Assembly (NCBI GenBank): GCA_946482585.1
Contig: CAMLSI010000081.1
Span: forward strand, 1-14,333
Source of the DNA: an uncultured Lysobacteraceae bacterium
GTDB lineage: Bacteria > Pseudomonadota > Gammaproteobacteria > Xanthomonadales > Rhodanobacteraceae
Reading direction: 5' to 3'
DNA: 14,333 bases
Part shown: piece by piece, positions 8,023 to 14,333 of the stretch
Numbering within the stretch: position 1 is the first letter of the stretch
Layout: each line of letters starts with the position of its first letter
The notes under the pieces: generated by a model
Databases searched by the model: none
Seen by the model: only the letters and a program-made list of their open reading frames with translations
What the model was told of the DNA's origin: nothing
Program-made: the position numbers and the translations under genes

Positions 8023-8406
8023 ATGCGTCACATGAAATCGGGCCGTAAGCTCAACCGGACCAGCAGCCATCGCGAAGCCATGTTCAAGAACATGGCGTCG
8101 TCGCTGTTCAAGCACGAGCTCATCAAGACCACCTTGCCGAAGGCTAAGGAACTGCGTCGCGTCGCCGAGCCGCTGATCACGCTTGCGAAGACCGACGGCG
8201 TGGCGAATCGCCGCCTCGCGTTCGCTCGCTTGCGTGACAAGGTTGCGGTCGGCAAGCTGTTCGTCGATCTCGGCCCGCGTTACCGCGAGCGCAAGGGTGG
8301 CTATCTGCGCATCCTGAAGTGCGGCTTCCGCGCTGGCGACAATGCGCCGATGGCCTACGTCGAGCTCGTGGACCGCCCGGTCGCGGCGGTTGAAGCCGCC
8401 GAGTAA
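8023..8406 (+). CDS. rplQ: 50S ribosomal protein L17
   Basis: L17 binds near the peptide exit tunnel of the large subunit. The product is 127 residues, the same as E. coli. It begins [20 protein letters not shown] and contains [40 protein letters not shown] and the C-terminal [32 protein letters not shown] at 8009-8013 is 9 nt upstream. It is the last gene of the alpha operon and is followed 23 bp later by a strong terminator. Confidence 0.97.
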   Translation: MRHMKSGRKLNRTSSHREAMFKNMASSLFKHELIKTTLPKAKELRRVAEPLITLAKTDGVANRRLAFARLRDKVAVGKLFVDLGPRYRERKGGYLRILKCGFRAGDNAPMAYVELVDRPVAAVEAAE

Positions 8407-8429
8407 TCGCGGCTTCGCGTTCGTACGCC

Positions 8430-8462
8430 AAAAGCCCGAGCCGGTAACGGCTCGGGCTTTTT
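8430..8462 (+). terminator. Intrinsic terminator of the alpha operon
   Basis: AAAAGCCCGAGCC (8430-8442) pairs perfectly with GGCTCGGGCTTTT (8449-8461) around the 6-nt loop GGTAAC. The stem ends in a run of five T (8458-8462). It sits 23 bp after the rplQ stop. The leading A-run means it may also work weakly on the opposite strand. Confidence 0.93.
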
Positions 8463-8619
8463 CATGTCTGCGTTCCCGGCGCGAATCGCCTTGGCGCAAT
8501 ACCGCGGCATACCGTCGCAGCCCAGGCACTTCGCGCCGTGCTGGCGGTCCATCGAGGTCTCGTCCGATACTCGTGCATTGCGCGTCGCGCGTGCCGTACA
8601 GCCGGAGCATTGCCGTTCT

Positions 8620-9147
8620 ATGAAACTCAATCCGTTCGCGTGGTCGTTCCGTGTGCAGTACCTGTTTGGCGCGGTCTGTGTCGCCGCATTGCTCGGTTAT
8701 GCCTTCTTCGCGCAATTCCAGCTCGGCAAGGACCCGTGTCCGTTGTGCATACTGCAACGCGTCGCTTTCTTCTCAATGGGTGTGTTTTTTCTGCTCGGTG
8801 CGCTGCATGGTCCGCGCGGCGGCGGCCGCAAGGTTTACGCCGTGCTGGTCAGCCTCAGCGGCATCATCGGTGCACTGATCGCCGGCCGGCATGTCTGGCT
8901 GACACACCTGCCGGCGGACGAAGTGCCGGCCTGCGGGCCCGGCCTCAACTTCATGCTCGATACGTTTCCGTTATCGAAAACGCTGCAGCTCGTGCTGACC
9001 GGTTCCGGCGAGTGCGCCAAGGTCGATTGGAGTTTCCTCGGTCTGTCGATGCCGGCTTGGTGCCTGGTCTGGTTCATCGGCCTGACCTTGTTCGCCCTGA
9101 TCGCCGCGTGGCGCAAGCCGCCCCGTCCGTACGGCACCTTACGATAA
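8620..9147 (+). CDS. dsbB: Disulfide bond formation protein B (DsbB)
   Basis: DsbB is an inner-membrane enzyme that reoxidises periplasmic DsbA and passes the electrons to quinone. The ATG at 8620 gives 175 residues, the normal size. Four hydrophobic segments lie at about 11-32, 42-63, 71-93 and 145-164. The first catalytic pair is CPLC at residues 40-43, next to the start of the second segment. The second pair is C105 and C132 in the long periplasmic loop (PACGPGLNFML and GECAKVDW). GGAG at 8604-8607 is 12 nt upstream, rather far. The frame is open back to 8464, but that extension lacks homology. It follows the alpha terminator and no clear promoter was found in 8463-8619. Confidence 0.94.
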   Translation: MKLNPFAWSFRVQYLFGAVCVAALLGYAFFAQFQLGKDPCPLCILQRVAFFSMGVFFLLGALHGPRGGGRKVYAVLVSLSGIIGALIAGRHVWLTHLPADEVPACGPGLNFMLDTFPLSKTLQLVLTGSGECAKVDWSFLGLSMPAWCLVWFIGLTLFALIAAWRKPPRPYGTLR

Positions 9148-9187
9148 ATCGCCATAACGACCGGAGTCGGCGCGGGCGCTCATGTGC

Positions 9188-9222
9188 TTGCGTCGTCGCG
9201 GCGGTATGGCAAGATCGTTTTC
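9188..9222 (+). promoter_or_regulatory. Possible extended -10 promoter for the DAHP synthase gene
   Basis: TTGCGT (9188-9193) is followed after 16 bp by CAAGAT (9210-9215), which is preceded by TGG, fitting an extended -10 TGn element. The match is modest (three of six in each hexamer). The position, about 25-30 nt upstream of the ATG at 9245, is reasonable. Confidence 0.3.
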
Positions 9223-9244
9223 CGCACTGCAGCAAGGCCGCGCC

Positions 9245-10642
9245 ATGAGTCAGACCGAACGACAGATCCATCCCGTCCGTGAAGCCAAGGACTGGAGCCC
9301 TTCGTCCTGGCAATCACGCAGCGCCGTGCAGCAGCCGACCTATTCCGACGCCGCCGAACTCGACCGCGCGCTCGCGAAGCTGCGCAACCTGCCGCCGCTG
9401 GTCACGTCCTGGGAAGTCATCGCGCTGCGCAAGCAGATCGCCGAAGCCCAGGAGGGGCGCCGCTTCCTGCTGCAGGGAGGCGACTGCGCCGAGAGTTTCG
9501 ACGACTGTTCGTCCGCGCTGATCTCGAACCGTCTCAAGGTGCTATTGCAGATGAGCCTCGTGCTGACGCACGGTCTCAAGCTGCCCGTCGTGCGTGTCGG
9601 CCGCTTTGCGGGCCAGTACGCCAAGCCGCGTTCGGCCGACACGGAAACGCGCGACGGCGTTACCTTGCCGTGCTATCGCGGCGACATCGTCAATGCAGTC
9701 GAATTCTCCCCGGAATCGCGGCGTCCCGATCCGCAACGCCTCGTCGAAGGGCACTCGCACTCGGCGCTGACGATGAACTTCGTGCGCGCACTGATCGACG
9801 GCGGTTTCGCCGACCTGCACCACCCGGAATATTGGGATCTCGACTGGGTCAAGTACTCGCCGCTGCAGAACGAATACCAGCGCATGGTCGAATCCATCGG
9901 CGATTCGCTGCGCTTCATGGAAACGCTGCACGGCGCGCCGATCGGTAGCTTCTCGCGCGTGGATTTCTACACGTCCCACGAAGCGCTCGTGCTGCACTAC
10001 GAACAGGCGCAGACGCGCCAGGTGCCGCGCCAGTGGGGTTGGTTCAACCTATCGACGCACTTCCCGTGGATCGGCATGCGCACGGCCGATGTGGACGGCG
10101 CTCACGTCGAATACTTCCGCGGCATTCGCAATCCGATCGCGGTCAAGATCGGTCCGTCGGTCAAGCCGGATCAGCTCAAACGGCTCGTCTCGACCTTGAA
10201 TCCGGACAACGAGCCGGGTCGCCTGACCTTGCTGCACCGCATGGGCGCCGACAAGATCGCGCAGCATCTGCCGCCACTGGTCGACGCGGTCAAGGCCGAA
10301 GGCGCACGCGTGCTCTGGAGCTGCGACCCGATGCACGGCAACACTGAATCCACGTCGTCGGGCGTGAAGACGCGCCGTTTCGAGAACATCCGCAATGAGC
10401 TCGAGCGTGCGTTCGACATCCATGCGGCCTGCGGCACGCGTCTTGGCGGCGTGCATCTCGAGCTCACCGGCGAAAACGTCACCGAATGCCTTGGCGGCGC
10501 GCGTGACCTCACCGAAACCGATCTCGCGCGTGCGTACAAGTCGAACGTCGATCCACGCCTGAACTACGAGCAGTCGATCGAGATGGCCATGCTCATCGTG
10601 CGCAAGCAGACGCAGGCCACGCCGGTCACGCCGGCGAACTGA
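9245..10642 (+). CDS. Class II 3-deoxy-7-phosphoheptulonate synthase (DAHP synthase)
   Basis: The enzyme condenses phosphoenolpyruvate and erythrose 4-phosphate, the first step of aromatic amino acid biosynthesis in the cytosol. The product is 465 residues, close to the Mycobacterium tuberculosis class II enzyme (about 462). The metal ligands are all present with correct spacing: C81 in LLQGGDCAESF, H364 in CDPMHGN, E406 in GGVHLELTGENVTEC and D436 in NVDPRLN. Substrate-binding blocks RVGRFAGQYAKPRS (117-130) and EGHSHSALTMNFVRAL are intact. The ATG at 9245 is favoured by AAGG at 9234-9237. In-frame ATGs at 9182 and 9206 lack homology downstream. The plant/actinobacterial-type enzyme differs from the AroF/G/H class I set of E. 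coli. Confidence 0.95.
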   Translation: MSQTERQIHPVREAKDWSPSSWQSRSAVQQPTYSDAAELDRALAKLRNLPPLVTSWEVIALRKQIAEAQEGRRFLLQGGDCAESFDDCSSALISNRLKVLLQMSLVLTHGLKLPVVRVGRFAGQYAKPRSADTETRDGVTLPCYRGDIVNAVEFSPESRRPDPQRLVEGHSHSALTMNFVRALIDGGFADLHHPEYWDLDWVKYSPLQNEYQRMVESIGDSLRFMETLHGAPIGSFSRVDFYTSHEALVLHYEQAQTRQVPRQWGWFNLSTHFPWIGMRTADVDGAHVEYFRGIRNPIAVKIGPSVKPDQLKRLVSTLNPDNEPGRLTLLHRMGADKIAQHLPPLVDAVKAEGARVLWSCDPMHGNTESTSSGVKTRRFENIRNELERAFDIHAACGTRLGGVHLELTGENVTECLGGARDLTETDLARAYKSNVDPRLNYEQSIEMAMLIVRKQTQATPVTPAN

Positions 10643-10650
10643 TCCGGGAT

Positions 10651-10684
10651 CGCCGCGGCGTTGATTGCCGCGGCGCCGTTTCGT
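10651..10684 (+). terminator. Hairpin terminator after the DAHP synthase gene
   Basis: CGCCGCGGC (10651-10659) pairs perfectly with GCCGCGGCG (10667-10675) around a 7-nt loop. It is followed by CCGTTTCGT, a short T-run. It starts 8 bp after the stop. It separates this gene from the convergent amidase gene, whose stop is at 10755, and the hairpin could help end transcription from both sides. Confidence 0.6.
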
Positions 10685-10754
10685 CCGCGCCGATGCGGCA
10701 AATTCCATGTGTGTTGATGGCGGCGACGCTGTCGTGCCGTTGCCTCGGTTCTTG

Positions 10755-12377
10755 CTATGGGGTTCCTGCTGCCACGCTCGGCAGGAATGCCGGCGGCCGT
10801 CGCGCTTTCGTCGCCTGCTCGAATGCGTAGGCATAGCGCAGCAGTTTCGCTTCGCTCCACGCGGGGCCGACGAAGGTGAGTCCGATCGGCAGACCGCGCA
10901 CGTCGCCCATGGGCACGGTTACCGCGGGATAACCCGCTGCGGCGGCGATCGTGCTCGTGACCGCGCTGAAGCGGTCGCCGTTGATCGGATCGGTGACCCA
11001 GGCCGGGTTGTTCGACGGCACCACGAGCACGTCGATCTTGTGTTTCCTGATGGCGGCGTCGAAGCCGTCCTTGCGCGCATAGCGACGCAGGTTCGCGAGC
11101 GCCTGCTTGTAGGCCTTGTCGTTGAGCGTTCCACTGCGCTGGGCCTGCTCGAGCAGCTCCTGGCCGAACGGCGCGAGCTCCTGCGCCGCGTGCTGACGAT
11201 TCCATTCGATGAGTTCCGCGAGCGACGCGATCGGCACGCCGCGACGCGTAGCGAGATACGCATTGAGGCCGGCTTTGAACTCGTAGGGCCAGACCGTCAT
11301 CTCCAGCGCATCGAGCTTGCCGGCGTTCGGCAGCTTGACCGGATCGACGAGGATCGCACCCGCGTCGAGCAGGCGCGCGATGCTGTGCTCGTAGCCCGAG
11401 GCGACATCGGCGTTGAACTCGGCGTAGTCGCGCAGCACGCCGACGCGGACGCCGCGCAGCGCGTCGGTCGACAGCCCGCGCGCGTAGTCGGTCGCGTGCT
11501 TGTCGGCGTCCCAGCTCGTCTTGTCGCGGGAATCGGAACCGGCGAGCACGGTCAGCAGCAGCGCCGCGTCGGTGACGTTGCGCGCCATCGGTCCGGGCGT
11601 ATCGAACGATGTCGCGAGCGGCACCGTGCCGCTGCGGCTGATCAGGCCCACCGTCGGCTTTACCCCGACTATCGCGCTGTTGGCGGCGGGGCAAACGATG
11701 GAGCCATCAGTCTCGGTACCCACGGCGGCGGTGGCCAGATTGGCGGCCACGGCGACGGCGCTGCCGGAGCTCGATCCGCAGGGATTGCGGTCGAGCACAT
11801 AGGGATTGCGCGTCTGCCCGCCGCGCGCGCTCCAGCCGCTGGTCGAGCGCGTCGAGCGGAAATTCGACCATTCGCTGAGATTGGTCTTGCCGAGTACGAT
11901 GGCGCCGGCCTTGCGCAGTCGTTCGACGAGTGCCGCGTCCTGCGCGGCCGGCGAACCGACGAGCGCGAGCGAGCCGGCGCTGGTCTGCATCGCGTCGGCT
12001 GTGTCGATGGTGTCCTTGACGACGATGGGAATGCCGTGCAGCGGCCCGCGCACCTTGCCTGCGGCGCGCTCCGCGTCGAGCGTGTCGGCGATCGCGAGTG
12101 CGTCCGGATTGATCTCGATGATTGCGTTGAGCTGCGGTCCGGCATCGTCGAGCCGCGCGATGCGGTCGAGGTAGGACTGCGTGATTTCGCGCGCCGTCAG
12201 TTCCTTCGCCTCCATGCGCCGCTGCAACTCGGCGATGCTGATTTCGCTCAGCGCGAACGGCGCCGTCGGCGACGTGTCGACCGTGGGTGCAGGCGCGACT
12301 GGCGGTGCCGTGGCGCAGCCGCCGATAGCGAGCGCAGCGGCGGCTGCGGCCAAGCATATCGTGAGAATCGGGCGCAT
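10755..12377 (-). CDS. Amidase-signature family lipoprotein, peptide amidase-like
   Basis: The protein is 540 residues. A lipoprotein signal peptide (1-20) ends in the lipobox IGGC with C21 as the predicted lipidated residue. A Pro/Ala/Thr-rich linker follows to about residue 40. The amidase-signature domain has the Ser-cisSer-Lys triad: K121 in HGIPIVVKDTID, S202 in NPCGSSSGSAVAVAA and the nucleophile S226 in GTETDGSIVCPAA. The run GGQTRNPY plus CGSSSGSAVAVAANLA closely recalls peptide amidase (Pam) of Stenotrophomonas maltophilia, which removes C-terminal amides from peptides. Fit to that enzyme is from memory and the substrate is inferred. It is not GatA: it is exported and has no gatB/gatC neighbours. 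AGAGGA lies about 9-10 nt before the ATG. The methyltransferase gene is 68 bp upstream on the same strand. Confidence 0.88.
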   Translation of the reverse strand: MRPILTICLAAAAAALAIGGCATAPPVAPAPTVDTSPTAPFALSEISIAELQRRMEAKELTAREITQSYLDRIARLDDAGPQLNAIIEINPDALAIADTLDAERAAGKVRGPLHGIPIVVKDTIDTADAMQTSAGSLALVGSPAAQDAALVERLRKAGAIVLGKTNLSEWSNFRSTRSTSGWSARGGQTRNPYVLDRNPCGSSSGSAVAVAANLATAAVGTETDGSIVCPAANSAIVGVKPTVGLISRSGTVPLATSFDTPGPMARNVTDAALLLTVLAGSDSRDKTSWDADKHATDYARGLSTDALRGVRVGVLRDYAEFNADVASGYEHSIARLLDAGAILVDPVKLPNAGKLDALEMTVWPYEFKAGLNAYLATRRGVPIASLAELIEWNRQHAAQELAPFGQELLEQAQRSGTLNDKAYKQALANLRRYARKDGFDAAIRKHKIDVLVVPSNNPAWVTDPINGDRFSAVTSTIAAAAGYPAVTVPMGDVRGLPIGLTFVGPAWSEAKLLRYAYAFEQATKARRPPAFLPSVAAGTP

Positions 12378-12445
12378 CGCTGGAGTTCCTCTCGGCCGCG
12401 GGGGACGGCCGGATCATGCCAGACGGACCCGTGCAGCGACTTTGG

Positions 12446-13144
12446 CTAGGGGTTTTTCCGGTAGAGCGACAACACGGAGCCGTGCTCGTTGTTCCACGGC
12501 GTGCCGCGCCAATCGCGCCAGCGCGCAGTGCGTCGCAGGCCGGCGTTCGCCGCCCAGATGTCGAGCCCGTCGGGATCGACCTCGCAACACTCGACGCGGT
12601 AGCGGCGCGTACCGCGACGCGTTTCGAGCGCGACGTCGGTCAGCGTGAACCTGGTGTCCTCCGGCGCGTGCGTGGTTTCGATCAGCAGCGCGCCTTCGTC
12701 GTCCAGCGCGGCCGCGAAGCGCGCGATGGCCTGCGATTGCCGGGGTGAGGGGAGCAGCGCGAGCGTGTTCGTGAGGCAGACGATCAGGCGGAACGCACCG
12801 GCTATCGAGGTCGCCGAAAAATCGCCGAGCGTCGTCTCGATCGATGCCGTTCCCGCTTTGCGCCGCAACGCGTCGAGCATCGCCGGCGAAGCGTCGATGC
12901 CATGAACTGCGATGCCGCGCGCAGCGAGGGGCAGCGCGTAGCGGCCGGTGCCGACACCCGCCTCGAGCACAGGTCCATCGCCGGCGAACGCGGCCAGTCG
13001 ATCGATCGCGACACGCGGTGCCGGTGCATAGATCTCGTCGTAGAACTCGGCGCAGCCGTCGCCGTAGATCGCGGCGCGGGAGTGGGGTTCTCCAGGCGGC
13101 GTGTCGTCTTGCAACGCACGCGCGAAAAGCGGTCTCGTCGTCAC
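12446..13144 (-). CDS. Class I SAM-dependent methyltransferase, substrate unknown
   Basis: The product is 232 residues from a GTG start at 13144. AAGGA lies 6 nt before that GTG, whereas the ATG at 13300 would add 52 arginine-rich, low-complexity residues without a ribosome binding site. Motif I is VLEAGVGTGR (59-68) with the glycine-rich SAM loop. Motif II ends at D84 in VHGIDASPAMLDALRRKAG. A post-motif region LIVCLTNTLALLPS (120-133) and DDEGALLIETT (148-158) complete the Rossmann fold. The N-terminal block CAEFYDEIYAP is common in small-molecule methyltransferases of this class, but no substrate can be assigned. There is no signal peptide, so it is cytosolic. It probably shares a transcript with the downstream amidase gene. 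Confidence 0.85.
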   Translation of the reverse strand: MTTRPLFARALQDDTPPGEPHSRAAIYGDGCAEFYDEIYAPAPRVAIDRLAAFAGDGPVLEAGVGTGRYALPLAARGIAVHGIDASPAMLDALRRKAGTASIETTLGDFSATSIAGAFRLIVCLTNTLALLPSPRQSQAIARFAAALDDEGALLIETTHAPEDTRFTLTDVALETRRGTRRYRVECCEVDPDGLDIWAANAGLRRTARWRDWRGTPWNNEHGSVLSLYRKNP

Positions 13145-13382
13145 AGGCGTTCCTTGAAACAGTGCCGAGAGGGCGTCCGATGCCGCGACAAGTTTCGCGC
13201 CTCGCCGCGCCGGGCCATGCCTTCGGTGACGCGGGAGGGCGGTCCCGGCGAGCCGACGGAGCCGGCTCGCCACTGGTGTGCAGGCATGGAGGTTCGCCAA
13301 TTCGGCGGTCGCCGCCGGTCCTTCGCGAAGGAATCGATCGCAACGCGTGATGCGTCGTCGTACGCGACGCTTTCCGCTGCAG
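13145..13382. other. Non-coding spacer with several inverted repeats
   Basis: No credible gene was found in the 292-bp gap between the methyltransferase start and the typA stop. Several dyads are visible. GGCGAGCCG (13247-13255) pairs with CGGCTCGCC (13263-13271). CGGCGG (13303-13308) pairs with CCGCCG (13312-13317). TCCTTCGCGAAGGA (13319-13332) is a perfect 14-bp palindrome. GCGTCG (13352-13357) pairs with CGACGC (13365-13370). The methyltransferase promoter should lie here, but no convincing -35/-10 pair was found. The high GC content makes short stems common, so a function is uncertain. Confidence 0.5.
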
Positions 13383-13414
13383 AAAAAAGCCGCCGCGCTG
13401 TGGCGCGGCGGCTT
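13383..13414 (-). terminator. Intrinsic terminator of typA
   Basis: Read on the minus strand, AAGCCGCCGCGC (13414-13403) pairs perfectly with GCGCGGCGGCTT (13398-13387) around a 4-nt loop and runs into six T (13388-13383). It lies 22 bp after the typA stop, a textbook rho-independent terminator. Confidence 0.93.
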
Positions 13415-13436
13415 CTTGCTGCGGTGAAGCCTCGGC

Positions 13437-14333
13437 TCAGGCCGCGCGCGAGTGCTTCTTGCGGTCGTTTTCCGTCAGGTGCTTCTTACGCAGACGGATC
13501 GCGAGCGGCGTCACCTCGACGAGTTCGTCGTCCTCGATGAACTCGAGAGCCTGTTCCAGCGACATCTTGATCGGCGGCGTCAGCGCGAGCGCATCGTCCT
13601 TGCCGGAGGCGCGGAAGTTGGTCAGCTGCTTCGCACGCAGCGCGTTGACGGTGAGGTCGTTGTCCTTGGCGTGGATGCCGACGAGCTGGCCTTCATAGAC
13701 TTCTTCGCCCGCCTCGATCAGCAGACGACCGCGCTCCTGCATGGCGAACTGCGCGTAGGCGGGCGAGGGACCGGTGCCGTTGGAAATCATCACGCCGTTC
13801 TGGCGTGCGGCGATGGCGCCCTCGGCCTTGGGGCCGTAGTGATCGAACACGTGGAACAGCAGGCCGGTGCCGGCCGTGATCGTGCGGAATTCGGTCTGGA
13901 AGCCGATCAGGCCGCGCGCCGGGATCAGGTATTCCATGCGAACGCGGCCGCGGCCGTCGGGCTCGATGTTCTTGAGCTGCGCCTTGCGCTCGCCGAGACG
14001 CTGCATGACACCGCCCTGGTACGGCTCTTCGAGATCGACGACGAGCTGTTCGTACGGCTCCATCATCTGACCGTCGATTTCCTTCACGATCACTTCCGGG
14101 CGCGACACGGCGAGCTCGTAGCCCTCGCGGCGCATGGTCTCGATCAGGATCGACAAGTGCAATTCGCCGCGTCCCGAAACCTTGAATTTTTCCGCCTCGG
14201 CCGTGTCTTCGACCTTGAGCGCGACGTTGTGCAGCAGTTCGCGGCTCAGGCGGTCGCGCAGCTGGCGCGACGTGAGGAACTTGCCGCCCGAGTGTTCCTT
14301 CTTGCCGGCGAACGGCGAGTTGTTCACCTGGAA
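13437..14333 (-). CDS. typA: Ribosome-associated GTPase TypA/BipA, C-terminal half (5' end outside window)
   Basis: TypA/BipA is a translational GTPase that binds the ribosome and aids 50S assembly and growth under stress such as cold. Only the last 298 residues of about 610 are in the window. The reading frame is open to the window edge (FQVNNSPFAGKKEHSGGKF...), so the internal GTG at 14327 is not the start. The GTPase domain is outside. Visible parts are the EF-G-like domain III/V stretch VSGRGELHLSILIETMRREGYELAVSRPEV, IPARGLIGFQTEFRT, QNGVMISNGTG and the BipA-specific C-terminal domain ending EFIEDDELVEVTPLAIRLRKKHLTEN. A KEHSGG stretch is longer here than the E. coli equivalent as I recall it. 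It is followed by its own terminator. Confidence 0.97.
   Translation of the reverse strand, partial: FQVNNSPFAGKKEHSGGKFLTSRQLRDRLSRELLHNVALKVEDTAEAEKFKVSGRGELHLSILIETMRREGYELAVSRPEVIVKEIDGQMMEPYEQLVVDLEEPYQGGVMQRLGERKAQLKNIEPDGRGRVRMEYLIPARGLIGFQTEFRTITAGTGLLFHVFDHYGPKAEGAIAARQNGVMISNGTGPSPAYAQFAMQERGRLLIEAGEEVYEGQLVGIHAKDNDLTVNALRAKQLTNFRASGKDDALALTPPIKMSLEQALEFIEDDELVEVTPLAIRLRKKHLTENDRKKHSRAA

Noticed and set aside
8355..8630. Cysteine-rich minus-strand frame with CSGC and CLGC pairs upstream of dsbB
   Set aside because: The CxxC pairs drew attention as a possible small zinc protein. The frame starts inside dsbB, reads through the alpha terminator into antisense of rplQ, and has no recognisable ribosome binding site.
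6907..8757. 616-codon open frame on the minus strand across rpsD, rpoA, rplQ and the start of dsbB
   Set aside because: It is antisense to well-conserved genes and runs through the alpha terminator. Its composition (rich in R, H, D, V, L) is the usual mirror of GC-rich codon bias, and no family is recognised.
12393..12411. CGGCC/GGCCG stem in the methyltransferase-amidase gap as a terminator
   Set aside because: Only 5 bp with a 9-nt loop and no T-tract on the minus strand. It is easily expected by chance in this GC-rich sequence.
10665..12449. 594-codon plus-strand open frame opposite the amidase gene
   Set aside because: It is arginine-rich shadow coding with no domain, while the opposite strand encodes a complete amidase with all catalytic residues.
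13145..13300. N-terminal extension of the methyltransferase from an ATG at 13300
   Set aside because: The 52 extra residues are arginine-rich without homology. The GTG at 13144 has AAGGA at ideal spacing.

Overview
The window is an almost uninterrupted piece of the bacterial spc and alpha ribosomal-protein operons, followed by a short stretch of housekeeping and accessory genes. The DNA is GC-rich. The protein sequences are gammaproteobacterial and fit the order Xanthomonadales best. The evidence for this, from memory of family sequences, is the RpoA C-terminus ending in an ENWPP...HGMMG tail, a class II DAHP synthase, a peptide-amidase-like lipoprotein resembling the Stenotrophomonas enzyme, and the lack of rpmJ between secY and rpsM. 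No mobile elements, CRISPR arrays, tRNA or rRNA genes were seen.

Region 1 (1-5435, + strand) is the spc operon: rplN (5' end cut off by the window), rplX, rplE, rpsN, rpsH, rplF, rplR, rpsE, rpmD, rplO and secY. It encodes ribosomal proteins L14, L24, L5, S14, S8, L6, L18, S5, L30 and L15, then the translocon subunit SecY. Most junctions are tight: rpsE and rpmD overlap, and rplO and secY are 4 bp apart. Two junctions are not. The rplF-rplR gap carries a GC hairpin, and the 144-bp rplR-rpsE gap carries two predicted hairpins.

Region 2 (5436-8462, + strand) is the alpha operon: rpsM, rpsK, rpsD, rpoA and rplQ (S13, S11, S4, the RNA polymerase alpha subunit and L17). A near-consensus sigma70 promoter lies just upstream of rpsM. 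Its -35 box sits in the centre of a perfect 21-bp dyad. A clear intrinsic terminator follows rplQ. Together regions 1 and 2 supply translation, transcription and secretion machinery.

Region 3 (8463-10684, + strand) holds dsbB (quinone-linked reoxidation of DsbA) and a class II DAHP synthase (first step of the shikimate pathway), followed by a hairpin terminator.

Region 4 (10755-14333, - strand) holds, in order of transcription, typA/bipA (3' half only) with its own terminator, a 292-bp gap rich in inverted repeats, a class I SAM methyltransferase, and a peptide-amidase-like lipoprotein. The last two may be co-transcribed.

I found no convincing new multi-gene system. The most interesting signals are small and regulatory: the dyad on the alpha promoter, the structured rplR-rpsE spacer, the missing rpmJ, and the structured typA-methyltransferase spacer.
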